Shown in pieces: positions 1-8,617 of a DNA stretch of 64,000 bases; positions within the stretch are counted from its first letter, which is position 1; the number at the start of each line of letters is the position of its first letter. A program made the position numbers and the translations under genes. The notes under the pieces are model-generated. The model ran no database searches, was not told the origin of the DNA, and saw nothing but the letters and a program-made list of their open reading frames with translations. The stretch is from NCBI RefSeq assembly GCF_003265345.1, contig NZ_QFWW01000021.1, positions 184,120 to 248,119 of the forward strand, read 5' to 3'. Source of the stretch: Lentzea terrae. Lineage in GTDB: Bacteria; Actinomycetota; Actinomycetes; Mycobacteriales; Pseudonocardiaceae.

Positions 1-1
1 C

Positions 2-2221
2 CGCCGGATGGTCGAGGTCGGGCTCTTCACCCCGCTCGAGTCGTCGGCCTACCTCAAAGCAAAGCTTCAAGACCGGCCACTGCTCGCTGACGCGGTGCCT
101 GAATTGGCGACGGCGCTCGGCCACCTCCCCCTCGCGCTGTCACAGGCCGTGGCGTACATGCTCGACCGGCAGCTGTCCTGCAGCGGGTACAGAGCGCGGT
201 TCGAGGACCGCAGGAAGAGGCTCTCGGAGCTGGTGCCCTCCGAGGAGGACCTGCCAGACGAGCACAAGGCGACGCTCGCGACGACCTGGTCCCTGTCGGT
301 CGAGCTCGCGGACCGGCTGAAGCCGGTCGGCCTCTCCAGACCCGTGCTGAACCTGATGGCGCTCCTGGATCCGAACGGCATCCTCGTGGAAGCGTTCGCC
401 AGAGCGCTGACGCACCTCTCCGCGGTCACCGGAACCCGCGTGACAGCGGATCTGGCGAAGGAGGCGATGACTTGTCTGCACCGGCTCAACCTCGTGACCG
501 TCGATCTGCAGTCCGAGCCCGCTATGGCCCGCGTGCACGCGTTGGTACAACGGGCGACGCGCGACGACTTCAGCGACGACGAACGTGCTCGACTTCCGGG
601 CGTCGTGGCCGCCTCGCTGTGCGAGATGTGGGCGCGGGCCGCGTATGATCCAGCGCTCGGCCAGGCGTTGCGCGCGAACTGCGCAGTCCTGCACGCCGAG
701 GCGGGCTTGGGGCTCTGGGCGTCCGGCGACCACGAGGTGCTGTTCCTCGCTGGTACCAGCCTCGGCGAGGCCGGCCATGTGTCCGGAGCGCTGCGGTACT
801 TCGAGCAGCTCGGCGAGGAGGCGATGCAGCACCTGGGCGACGACCACGTTGCGGTGTATGTCGCACGAGTGGAGGCAGCCTGCTGGCGTGAGGCGGACGG
901 GGATCCAGGAGGTGCCACTTTCGAGCTCAGGCGGCTGCTGCCTCGACTGGCCGCCTTGGTGGGCGCGAACCACCAGGCGGTGTTTGCGACGCGGTGCTTC
1001 GCAGCCGAGTTCTCTGGTGGGTATGACGGCAGCACGATGGATCCAGACGAGCTCCACGATCTCGCCGTGGAGTCGTTCACCGCGCTCGGCCACGACCATC
1101 CCGTGGTGCTGAGGGTTCTGAGTGACCTCGTGCGCAGCCAAGATGGAGCGGACGGTTCGGTGCGCACGCTGCGGCTGTACGAGAAGGTGATCGCGGACCA
1201 GCTCCGCCTGTTCGGACCCGGCCACCGCGACACGTTCCGCACCCGCCGCTACCTCGCGTCCTGGCGCCTGGAAGCGCACGACCTGCTCGGGGCGCTGGTC
1301 GAAGTCGAGACATTGGTCAAGGACCAGATCGCCGCACTCGGCACAGACCACCCCGACGTCCTGTTCACGCGAGGCATGCTCGCGCGCCTGCGCAGCCAAG
1401 CCGCCGAGCGGGAACTGGTGCGGTGGCGCGGTGTCAGCGATGCCGGCGCGCAGGTCAAGACCTCGGTGCGGCAGGAGTGGTGGCGGGCCTGGCGCGGGGT
1501 GGAGACGTCCCTGCGGCAGCTCTACGACGACCGCGCGCGTCTGCTCGGAGCCGGCCACCCCGACACCAAACAAGCTCGCTCGGCCATGGTGAGCTGGAAG
1601 GCCGAACGCAACCGGACTGACGTGGAACTCGTCCGCCGGGAGATCGCCTCGCTGCGGCGCAAGCTCATCGAGATCCGCGAATACTACGGTCCTGGCACTC
1701 CCGGCGCCTTCGACAACCGCCTGCACCTCGCCCGCCTCTACACCGAAATCGGTGAGGTCTCCACCGCGGCGGCGTTGCTGGAAGAACTCTACGTCGACCA
1801 GATCGCCGTGTACGGGCGCAATCCGCAGGCACTGGAATCCGTTCAGCGCGAACTGGTGTGGCACCGGACCGAGTGCGGTGACCGGGCGGGCGCCGTGCGC
1901 ATGCTCGAGGAGATTGCCGATGGAAACTCCGACTGGAGCACGGCGGCGCGTGCCGATCTCGACTATTGGCGTGGACAGGCACACAAGAGGGTGCAGAAGG
2001 ACATCGAGGAGCTGACCAGGATGCTGGGTGAAGACGTGGCCGAGTTCGGCGCAGGGCACAGATACACGTTGACGACCAGGTATTTGCTCGCGTCCCGGCT
2101 GGGAGCAGCCGGACGGGTTCAGGACGCGGTCAGCATGCTGGTGGAGATTCATCAGACCTGCGTGCGGACGATGGGGCAAGATCACCCGGATGCGGTCAGG
2201 GCTGAGGATGAGCTCGAGTGA
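2..2221 (+). CDS. NB-ARC/TPR STAND NTPase (NLR-like), C-terminal part, truncated by window edge
   Basis: The reading frame is open to base 2 and the first in-frame ATG (8) lies inside a conserved fold, so the true start is upstream of the window. The visible ~739 residues begin in the ARC region: LGHLPLALSQA is the GLPLA-type motif that follows the nucleotide-binding core, so Walker A and B must lie before the window. From about residue 230 the protein is an array of TPR-like helical repeats of the kinesin-light-chain type, marked by recurring turns such as LGTDHPDVL, LGAGHPDTK and MGQDHPDAV. STAND proteins of this kind sense a ligand or partner through the repeats and switch by nucleotide-dependent oligomerisation; the partner is unknown. 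It converges on the gene at 2292-3473 with a 70-bp gap. Whether it carries the N-terminal amyloid-type motif seen in its island neighbours cannot be seen here. Confidence 0.85.
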   Translation, partial: RRMVEVGLFTPLESSAYLKAKLQDRPLLADAVPELATALGHLPLALSQAVAYMLDRQLSCSGYRARFEDRRKRLSELVPSEEDLPDEHKATLATTWSLSVELADRLKPVGLSRPVLNLMALLDPNGILVEAFARALTHLSAVTGTRVTADLAKEAMTCLHRLNLVTVDLQSEPAMARVHALVQRATRDDFSDDERARLPGVVAASLCEMWARAAYDPALGQALRANCAVLHAEAGLGLWASGDHEVLFLAGTSLGEAGHVSGALRYFEQLGEEAMQHLGDDHVAVYVARVEAACWREADGDPGGATFELRRLLPRLAALVGANHQAVFATRCFAAEFSGGYDGSTMDPDELHDLAVESFTALGHDHPVVLRVLSDLVRSQDGADGSVRTLRLYEKVIADQLRLFGPGHRDTFRTRRYLASWRLEAHDLLGALVEVETLVKDQIAALGTDHPDVLFTRGMLARLRSQAAERELVRWRGVSDAGAQVKTSVRQEWWRAWRGVETSLRQLYDDRARLLGAGHPDTKQARSAMVSWKAERNRTDVELVRREIASLRRKLIEIREYYGPGTPGAFDNRLHLARLYTEIGEVSTAAALLEELYVDQIAVYGRNPQALESVQRELVWHRTECGDRAGAVRMLEEIADGNSDWSTAARADLDYWRGQAHKRVQKDIEELTRMLGEDVAEFGAGHRYTLTTRYLLASRLGAAGRVQDAVSMLVEIHQTCVRTMGQDHPDAVRAEDELE

Positions 2222-2291
2222 TGGCAGAAGGATGGGACGACGTCAGACGTACGTGCCTGAGACAGGGGCGCGAAGTTCGTCGTGGAGATTG

Positions 2292-3473
2292 TCACTCGAG
2301 CCAGGGCGGCAAGTCTGCCACTGCGAGCGCGTTCAGCCTGAGCGCTCCGCTGTCGTCGTAGGTCAAGGCGTAGGCCGCCTCATACCCGGCGCTGACCTGG
2401 GAGCGCGCTGTCGGCGAGATGCGGAAAGGCTGGCCGTGGTAGTCCACGACGGTGCTGACTTGCTGGCCGCGGACTTGGTACAGGACAGTGAGCTTGAAGG
2501 TGTGCGACGACTTTTCTGCGTCGAACTTCAGCGGCAGCATCACGTGCTCGCCGGGTGCCACCCGGATGTGCCGTGAGACGAAGTAACGACCTTTGTCGAT
2601 ACCGTTCTCGATCAGCCTGGCGACGGGGAAGTAGGAGTCGAGATGGAACGTGATCGGGTCGTCGTTCATCCCGCCGGCTTCGATCAGGTATGCGATTCCG
2701 TCGACTATCGGCCCGTCGGTCTTATCTGTCACCAGCACGTCTCGCACAACCACCTCATGCATGCTGCCAGGGTTGAACAGGCTGAGCACCGCGCACGCCG
2801 GAAGTCCTGGGTGTGACAGCACGAAGGCGCCGGCCCGGAGCCTGCGGTCGAAGAGAGCGTCCATGCTGGCCTGGCCGCCAGGCAGTTCGAGTTCCTCAGC
2901 GAATGATTCGGCCACTTGGGTGTTCTCTCGACCGAATGCATGGAGCCAGCCGCCTGACATCGAGTGCAGTGAATTAATGGCCACCGTAAGGTCGGATGGT
3001 TCCTCTACCTGCCGCTGAGGTGTCCCGGACAGGTGTACGTCCCCATGGATGTCTCTGGCCTGGACCACGGGTCCCGTAACGGTCCCCGACACCGAGTTCG
3101 AAATGTAGTGAGCGGGATCCTGGTTCGTCGCCGGTGCGTGCAGCTTCACGTCCAGCTCTTTGAGGCGCTCGTGCATCGCGACGAGCGTGGAGAACTCCCG
3201 CAGGACGCCAGCCCGGCGCTCTTCCCGCAGCGCGGCGCTCGCCCGCCACCGTGGCAGGCAGTGGCCCAAGTAGAACAGCACCACGTCCTCCCTGGGAGGC
3301 CTGGCACCGATCCCGCGCTCCAGGTCGGAGAACGCCTGGTTGGAAAGTCGCAGTCCAGTCTTGCTCATCGCTGCAAGCTCGTCTTGGGTGACGTCGGCGT
3401 CGCGCCGCAGCCCAGACAGCATCTCTCCGAACTTCGCCCGTGCCAGGCGCCACACGTCCCGGTTGTCCACCAC
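2292..3473 (-). CDS. XRE-family HTH protein with internal RHIM/BASS3-like motif and unknown C-terminal domain
   Basis: 393 residues starting at an ATG. Residues ~12-58 form an XRE-type helix-turn-helix (VTQDELAAMSKTGLRLS). A charged helical stretch follows to ~115. Residues 126-148 carry NSVSGTVTGPVVQARDI followed by HGDVHL, which fits the pattern NxVxGxVxGxVVQAxxI of actinobacterial RHIM-like (BASS3) amyloid signalling motifs. The remaining ~240 residues look like a beta-rich domain (FKLTVLYQVRGQQVS, VVDYHGQPFRIS) that I do not recognise. The same motif occurs in the NLR-like proteins at 4414-6834 and 17946-19985, so a homotypic interaction between them is a reasonable inference. Usually the motif sits at the N-terminus of the NLR or the C-terminus of an effector; here it is internal, between a DNA-binding domain and an unknown domain. 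Function is not established: it could be a regulator, an effector or both. Confidence 0.85.
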   Translation of the reverse strand: MVDNRDVWRLARAKFGEMLSGLRRDADVTQDELAAMSKTGLRLSNQAFSDLERGIGARPPREDVVLFYLGHCLPRWRASAALREERRAGVLREFSTLVAMHERLKELDVKLHAPATNQDPAHYISNSVSGTVTGPVVQARDIHGDVHLSGTPQRQVEEPSDLTVAINSLHSMSGGWLHAFGRENTQVAESFAEELELPGGQASMDALFDRRLRAGAFVLSHPGLPACAVLSLFNPGSMHEVVVRDVLVTDKTDGPIVDGIAYLIEAGGMNDDPITFHLDSYFPVARLIENGIDKGRYFVSRHIRVAPGEHVMLPLKFDAEKSSHTFKLTVLYQVRGQQVSTVVDYHGQPFRISPTARSQVSAGYEAAYALTYDDSGALRLNALAVADLPPWLE

Positions 3474-3962
3474 GCCTGGATCTTCGTCGCGCCTGTCCCG
3501 GAATTCATTGCCAAAAAGGTGTCAACTTGCGGGCATCCGTCGGTACTACGATTCGTCGCCGAGAGGCGAGGAAGGACACGTGCTCGGCCGGACCACGGCT
3601 AGCCGGACCGGCGACATTTCTGGTTAGCCCTAGCTGCGCGAACAGTACGTGCGCCGCCACCGCGGTTCCGAGGAACTTGCCGCCGAGTTCGGCCTGCGCG
3701 GCGCGCTCTCGAGCGCGAGGCGAGCGCCGGACTCCTTACTACTTCGGCCCACTTCTCTACGAGGACGAAAGCTCCTACCCCGCGTCGATCGAGACGAGTC
3801 TGCTCTGCGGCGCAACCCTTTCCACGGGGCGCCCGACATGGTGGGTGGTTGTGCCGCAGGCCGTCGGTGCCGCGTCGCTACACGCTCATCCGGCCGGTCC
3901 GCCGAAGAACGAACGCGATCATCGAGGCGAGGCGGACAAACAGGTAGTCGACGGCATCGCTG
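3474..3962. other. 489-bp gap without a convincing gene
   Basis: This gap lies between the divergent genes at 2292-3473 (minus) and 3963-4325 (plus) and so must hold their promoters. Several overlapping frames are open but none has a clean start, Shine-Dalgarno sequence or recognisable domain. Short protein-like stretches (for example GSEELAAEFGLRG near 3665) change frame quickly, which would fit an eroded gene. Nothing firmer can be said. Confidence 0.4.
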
Positions 3963-4325
3963 TTGGGCAACTCCTCCACGTGGTGCTCGGCCAGAACACA
4001 CAACCTAGGTGGCGCGGATCTCACCAACGCGCATTTGGGGAGTACAAGACTGCCCAACGTAATACTTACCCGCGCCCGTCTGAGCAACGCCAGGCTCATC
4101 AGCGGCGATTTCAGTGAGGCCGACCTCGCCCAAGCCGATCTTCGGGGCGCGGACCTGCTGGCTGCAAAGTTGCAGGGCGCGGACTTGGCCAGCGCGGATC
4201 TCCGAGGTGCACATCTCCAGGCAGCTGACCTTCGTGGCGCCTACCTCGTGGATGCGTTGCATGACAACGCCACCGTGGTCAGGATCGCCTCTACGGACGG
4301 CGAAACGCGAGGCAAGTGGTGGTGA
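3963..4325 (+). CDS. small pentapeptide-repeat protein
   Basis: From about residue 16 the product is almost entirely pentapeptide repeats of the A(D/N)LxX type (GADLTNAHL, EADLAQADLRGADL, GADLASADLRGAHL, AADLRGAYL), around 16-17 units, which fold into a right-handed beta-helix. The last ~20 residues are not repeats. The start is weak: the frame opens at a TTG (3963) with no clear ribosome-binding site, and the first 15 residues look non-coding, so the gene may be a 5'-truncated remnant or begin at a later TTG (4035). It lies 88 bp upstream of the NLR-like gene at 4414 on the same strand and is probably co-transcribed. Pentapeptide repeats often accompany NLR and kinase proteins as interaction modules in Actinobacteria; no specific role can be assigned. 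Confidence 0.6.
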   Translation: MGNSSTWCSARTHNLGGADLTNAHLGSTRLPNVILTRARLSNARLISGDFSEADLAQADLRGADLLAAKLQGADLASADLRGAHLQAADLRGAYLVDALHDNATVVRIASTDGETRGKWW

Positions 4326-4413
4326 CCATGCGCCCGGCGAGTAGTGGTCACGCGGGACGGGCCTCGTGCCGGCCGTGAGAACATACAGGCCCCAGGCGGC
4401 CATAGGAGGCTGG

Positions 4414-6834
4414 GTGAAAGACGACGACCGATCGGCGACGTCGAATCATATCGGGAAAGATTCCGGCGACGCCGTCGGGGAGGAGGCGATCTCAGTGCCG
4501 CGCACCTTGAAGTGGCTCATTGCCATCGCCTCAGGCACCGCGATATTCGTCTGCACATGGTGGCTCTGTGCAAGGCTGGGGCGCTCCACCGGCGACGCGA
4601 TCGGCATTGCGGCTATCCCCAGCGCCATGCTGACGCTGCCGCTCGCCTGGTGGGCTGGTCGGGACGAGAAGTCCGCCGAGCCAGCACCTCAAAACTCAGT
4701 AACCGGCGCGGTGTCGGGCATCTTGCTGCAGGCGCGCGACATCGACGAAGTGCACATCCATCCTCAGCTAACACCGCCTGCCGATGAACAGGTGGTAGTT
4801 GGCTTGATCCCGCACGAACCGCCAAATTTCCAGCTTCCCGACCAGGTCGCACAGTTGGCAGTGATGGGGGGCTCGATCTGCGTAGTGTGCGCGGTCACCG
4901 GCCAGCGCGGTGTTGGTAAGACACAGGTGGCGGCTGCCTACGCACGTCAGCGCGTCCGGGACGGCTGGCTCGTCGCGTGGACCGGCGCAGAATCCACCGA
5001 CCTGGTCCAGGCAGGAATGGTCAACCTGGCCGAGCGGCTGAAGTTGTATAGGCCCGATGATGACGCGGAAACCACGGCGGCTCGAGTCCGCGACCACCTA
5101 CAGACCATCAACAAGCCGGCGCTGCTCGTGTTCGACAACGTTGAGAAGATGGACGCGATCAGGCCCTACCTGCCTGCGGCCGGAACCATCCAGGTCGTGC
5201 TCACCAGCACGATTCGTGGTGCCGACAGGTTGGGCCTGCCGGTGCCAGTCGATGTGTTTGACATGGAGACCTCGCTGCGGTTCCTCCGCGAGGCGACTGG
5301 CCTGAACGACCTCAGCGGCGCCCGGGAACTCGCCGTTGAGGTCGGCTGTTTGCCGCTTGCGCTGGCCCAGGCCGCTGCACGCATCCGCGCAGCAGGCTGG
5401 AGCTACGCCACCTATCTAGACCGCTTCCGCAAGTTCCCAGTCGACCGCTATCTGACTCGCCGCGACGGCGACTCCTACCCGCATGGCGCAGCAACCACGA
5501 TCCTAATAGCCCTGGAACCGTTCAAGGCCAGCGAGTTGCTCGAAACGCTAGCGATGTTGTCACCTGACGGTGTGTCCCACGAGGTGCTCGCGGCCGGGCG
5601 GAACGTCACGTCAGTCGACGACGAATTGGAACAGTTGTCCGAGGCCTCCATCGTCGAGTTTGCCGGTGCAGGTAGCTTGACAGTGATCATTCATCGCTTA
5701 GTCCAACGTGTTATCCGCGACCATCGCAGAATGGATGGCGCGTACGAAAAAATAGTAGCCCGAGAAAGAGACCGTCTCGGTCGATTGACCATTGAAAGAT
5801 CCGAAGCCTGGAGCCTCCGCGGCCGAGGTGATGAGCTTGTGCGCCAAATTGATGCGCTCTGGAGCAATATCGACCCGCAATGCCATGTTCAAGACGAACT
5901 GGCCAGGTTGATACAGTTGCGCCGGTGGGCCATTGATCACCTTATTGCTACCGAATCGATTGCTCGCGCGGTCGTGCTAGCTGAAATCCTATACAGCGAT
6001 AGTCAAGCCCACACTGGTATTGATGGGCATGAAACACTGGCGTCCGCGGCCCGGCTCGTGACCGCTTACCGCTGTGCAGGTCGCCTGCGCGAAGCCATCA
6101 CCTTAGGGGGGCATTCCCTGGTGAGCTGTCGACGAACGCTTGGTGACGACCATTCGCAAACGCTTATCGCAGTAAACAATCTGGCTCTTGCCTATGAGTC
6201 TGCGGGGGAACCGGAGAAGGCTATCCCCTTGGTCGAACAATCGTTGGCGACCCATCAACGGATTCTGGGAGCAGATCACCCCGATACGCTAACGGCAGTC
6301 AACAATGTCGGTCTCGTCTACGCCTCTGCGGGACAGTCAAACATGGCCATCCCCCTCTATGAAAAAAACCTTGCTGACCGCAAGCGCATTCTAGGGGAGG
6401 AGCATCTCGGCACGTTCATCTCCGCAAACAATCTGGCCTTCGCCTATAAGGAAACGGGACAACTTGGCAAAGCTGTCACCCTATTTGAACAGACCTTTGC
6501 TGCTCGTCGGAGAAAGCTCGGGTATGATCACCCTGATACGCTGATTTCGGCGTATAACCTAGCAGTGATGTTCGGGTCTGCGGAACGATTCGACGAAGCA
6601 ATCTCACTGCACGAAAGTACCCTTGCGGCGCGCAAAAATATTCTCGGAGATGAACACCCTGATACGTTGATGTCGGCAACAAACTTGGCATCCATGTACA
6701 AGAAAGTAGGGCGGCTCGAAAAATCGCAACGCCTACTCGAAGAGACTCTTCTACGTGCTCGGCGAGCTCTCAGTGAAAACCATCCGTTGATCGCTAAGAT
6801 TCAGATGTATCTGAGGGAGCTTCACAATCGCTAG
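4414..6834 (+). CDS. membrane-anchored NB-ARC/TPR NLR-like protein with RHIM/BASS3-like motif
   Basis: The chosen GTG start (4414) is preceded by AGGAGG four bases upstream, better than an earlier in-frame GTG at 4366. The 806-residue product has two predicted membrane helices (about residues 32-54 and 62-81), then the motif NSVTGAVSGILLQARDI (residues 94-110 and on), then an NB-ARC NTPase with Walker A GQRGVGKT (~164-171), Walker B ALLVFDNVE and the ARC motif GCLPLALAQA. About six 42-residue TPRs of the kinesin-light-chain type close the protein (LGADHPDTL, LGYDHPDTL, LGDEHPDTL). This resembles NLR sensors that pass a signal through an N-terminal amyloid-type motif, but with a membrane anchor in front of the motif. 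From about base 5700 the codons become clearly more AT-rich (aaa, aat, ata), unlike the first half, suggesting the repeat array was acquired or recombined from another source. The sensed ligand is unknown. Confidence 0.85.
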   Translation: MKDDDRSATSNHIGKDSGDAVGEEAISVPRTLKWLIAIASGTAIFVCTWWLCARLGRSTGDAIGIAAIPSAMLTLPLAWWAGRDEKSAEPAPQNSVTGAVSGILLQARDIDEVHIHPQLTPPADEQVVVGLIPHEPPNFQLPDQVAQLAVMGGSICVVCAVTGQRGVGKTQVAAAYARQRVRDGWLVAWTGAESTDLVQAGMVNLAERLKLYRPDDDAETTAARVRDHLQTINKPALLVFDNVEKMDAIRPYLPAAGTIQVVLTSTIRGADRLGLPVPVDVFDMETSLRFLREATGLNDLSGARELAVEVGCLPLALAQAAARIRAAGWSYATYLDRFRKFPVDRYLTRRDGDSYPHGAATTILIALEPFKASELLETLAMLSPDGVSHEVLAAGRNVTSVDDELEQLSEASIVEFAGAGSLTVIIHRLVQRVIRDHRRMDGAYEKIVARERDRLGRLTIERSEAWSLRGRGDELVRQIDALWSNIDPQCHVQDELARLIQLRRWAIDHLIATESIARAVVLAEILYSDSQAHTGIDGHETLASAARLVTAYRCAGRLREAITLGGHSLVSCRRTLGDDHSQTLIAVNNLALAYESAGEPEKAIPLVEQSLATHQRILGADHPDTLTAVNNVGLVYASAGQSNMAIPLYEKNLADRKRILGEEHLGTFISANNLAFAYKETGQLGKAVTLFEQTFAARRRKLGYDHPDTLISAYNLAVMFGSAERFDEAISLHESTLAARKNILGDEHPDTLMSATNLASMYKKVGRLEKSQRLLEETLLRARRALSENHPLIAKIQMYLRELHNR

Positions 6835-7140
6835 CGGTGGGCCGAGTCGGAACAACGTACCTCGGACCATCATCTCGTCACGCGAGCAGCCCTGGGCCGC
6901 ACTCAGCGGTCCTCCGCTCACTCAAGGTAGCCGTTGTCCTCCAACGACCTTCTTCCAGCCATGTGGTGGTCGCCGGGTTCGCTGATGCTGACGTTGCCCG
7001 GTATATCGCACGTGTACGAAAGCTGATTGGCGGGTAGATGCGCCCCGGACGACATTCATCTGTGCGTCCAGCGGGCGGCATCGTTCTTGGTGTTGTGGGA
7101 GAGCTGTCCTTGCGGACGTTTTGCGCGCGACGCCTGGGCT
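6835..7140. other. 306-bp gap between NLR gene and insertion sequence
   Basis: No convincing gene is seen. A short plus-strand frame (6837-7037, 66 codons) ends in the protein-like stretch FADADVARYIARVRKLIGG but has no ribosome-binding site and no recognisable domain. It may be an eroded fragment. Confidence 0.4.
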
Positions 7141-7166
7141 TGTGCCGCCCGGAAAGTCATCGATGC
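7141..7166 (+). repeat. left terminal inverted repeat of the insertion sequence
   Basis: 26 bp, starting TGTGCCGCCC; 24 of 26 positions match the reverse complement of 8298-8323. Confidence 0.85.
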
Positions 7167-7205
7167 TCTGAGCGGTCCGGTTTTCCCAGCTGAGAGCATG
7201 TCTGG

Positions 7206-8294
7206 GTGGTCTGTTCGCTGTTGTATCGGGTGGTCTGCAAGTTGCTGTCTGTTCCGGCGGTGCTGCTTCGAGGTGAGGCGGCCAAGGATGCGGAGCTTCT
7301 TGTTCTGCGGCACGAGAACGTTGTGCTTCGTCGGCAGTTGACCGGGCCGGTTCGTTACGAGCCCGCGGACCGGTTCTGGTTCGCCGCGCTGTCGAGACAG
7401 GTGCATCGCTCGCGCTGGCAGGAGGTCTTCCCGGTTACCCCTGGCACGTTGCTCGGCTGGCACCGCAGGTTCATCGCCCGGAAGTGGGATCACACCGCGC
7501 GCCGGCGCGCCGGACGTCCATCGACCGCAGCAGCGATCAAGGCGCTCGTGCTCCGACTTGCTAGAGAGAATCCGCGGTGGGGTCATCGGCGTATCCATGG
7601 CGAGCTGGTTCGGCTTGGTCATCGCCTGGGTGCCTCGACGGTCTGGGAGATATTGAACCGCGCGGGCATCGATCCGGCGCCGCGGCGATGCGGCCCGACA
7701 TGGCGGGAGTTTCTGACCGCGCAGGCCGAGGGGATCATCGCGGCGGATTTCTTCCACATCGACACCGTGCTCGGAGCACGCCTGTACGCGCTGGCGTTTC
7801 TCGAACACGGCACCAGGCGCTTGCACATCACCGGCGTCACGGCGCATCCGACGCGGGAGTGGACGGTGCAGCAGGCAAGGAACCTGGCCAGCGAGCTCGG
7901 GGCGCGGATGGAGTCCCTTCGCTTCCTGCTGCGTGACCGCGACGGTAAGTATGGCGACGCGTTCGACGCCGTATTTGAGGCAGAGGAACTGCGAGTGATT
8001 GCGATTGCGCCTCGAGCTCCGCGGATGAACGCGCATTGCGAACGGATCATCGGCAGCATCCGCCGCGAGATTCTCGACCACGTCCTCATCATGGGAGAAG
8101 GCCATGCGCGTCAAGTACTTGCGGCATACCAAACGCACTACAACGAGCACCGGCCTCACCAGGCCCGCGACCAGCTACCGCCAGACGTCCAAGAGCACAC
8201 CGGAGCGGCGCATGATCTTGACGTCTCTAGCCGTCGACCCGTCCGCACGCGGATCCTCGGCGGGGTGATCAACGAGTATCGATATGCAGCTTGA
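7206..8294 (+). CDS. IS transposase with rve integrase core (IS481/IS3-like)
   Basis: 362 residues from a GTG start, about the usual length for single-ORF rve transposases. The N-terminal ~140 residues are helical and basic (LLGWHRRFIARKWDH, NPRWGHRRIHGELVRLG), typical of the DNA-binding part of IS3/IS481 enzymes. The RNase-H-fold catalytic core shows the three acidic residues: Asp in IIAADFFHIDT, Asp in FLLRDRDGKYGD and Glu in NAHCERIIGSIRRE. The motif just before the glutamate reads NAHCER where NAxxER is usual, so the site looks intact. The C-terminal YNEHRPHQ motif is the family hallmark. The gene is complete and framed by inverted repeats, so the element may still be mobile. Confidence 0.9.
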   Translation: MVCSLLYRVVCKLLSVPAVLLRGEAAKDAELLVLRHENVVLRRQLTGPVRYEPADRFWFAALSRQVHRSRWQEVFPVTPGTLLGWHRRFIARKWDHTARRRAGRPSTAAAIKALVLRLARENPRWGHRRIHGELVRLGHRLGASTVWEILNRAGIDPAPRRCGPTWREFLTAQAEGIIAADFFHIDTVLGARLYALAFLEHGTRRLHITGVTAHPTREWTVQQARNLASELGARMESLRFLLRDRDGKYGDAFDAVFEAEELRVIAIAPRAPRMNAHCERIIGSIRREILDHVLIMGEGHARQVLAAYQTHYNEHRPHQARDQLPPDVQEHTGAAHDLDVSSRRPVRTRILGGVINEYRYAA

Positions 8295-8297
8295 GCT

Positions 8298-8323
8298 GCA
8301 GCGATGACTTTCCGAGCGGCACA
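8298..8323 (-). repeat. right terminal inverted repeat of the insertion sequence
   Basis: 26 bp; its reverse complement starts TGTGCCGCTC and matches 24 of 26 positions of the left end (7141-7166). It overlaps nothing but lies just after the transposase stop codon. Confidence 0.85.
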
Positions 8324-8617
8324 GGGTCGATCAAGCGTTGGCTGTGTTCGCGGACAGACAGGCTGAGGGGCTGCCCCCAGGCGTTCTGGCGAGTTCGGCA
8401 GGAAGTGCATAGGACCGCGTCGCTCACGAGCCAGACTGACAACTTTGGTGCGTACGATCCCGTTTGCGATACGGGCTCCGGCGGCTCCAGGTTGTCTTCC
8501 GTGTCGTTGTCACGGTGAAGCGCGCGAGTCCGTGACAATTGTCTGCACGTAAAGACGGTGAGCTGCCCGACCGCGCCGAGGTCGAATCCAGAGTAACCCT
8601 CGGGGAACAGGACAGCG

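Larger units (their letters stand above)
7141..8323 (+). mobile_element. insertion sequence with DDE (rve) transposase, about 1183 bp
   Basis: The element is bounded by 26-bp terminal inverted repeats that match at 24 of 26 positions. The left end reads TGTGCCGCCCGGAAAGTCAT from 7141; the right end, read inward on the minus strand from 8323, reads TGTGCCGCTCGGAAAGTCAT. One intact transposase gene fills the interior. The TGT termini and single rve-type transposase fit the IS481/IS3 supergroup. The flanking bases (gggct on the left, gggtc on the right) do not give a clean target-site duplication, so the age of the insertion is unclear. It sits about 300 bp beyond the 3' end of the Wadjet operon. 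Confidence 0.85.

Noticed and set aside
140-2185. Long minus-strand open frame opposite the NB-ARC/TPR gene
   Set aside because: It is an antisense shadow: low-complexity, His/Arg/Pro-rich product without domains, while the plus strand codes clear ARC and TPR motifs.
6100-6834. Tandem DNA repeat
   Set aside because: The repetition is at protein level (TPRs); the DNA copies differ enough that they are not a DNA repeat.
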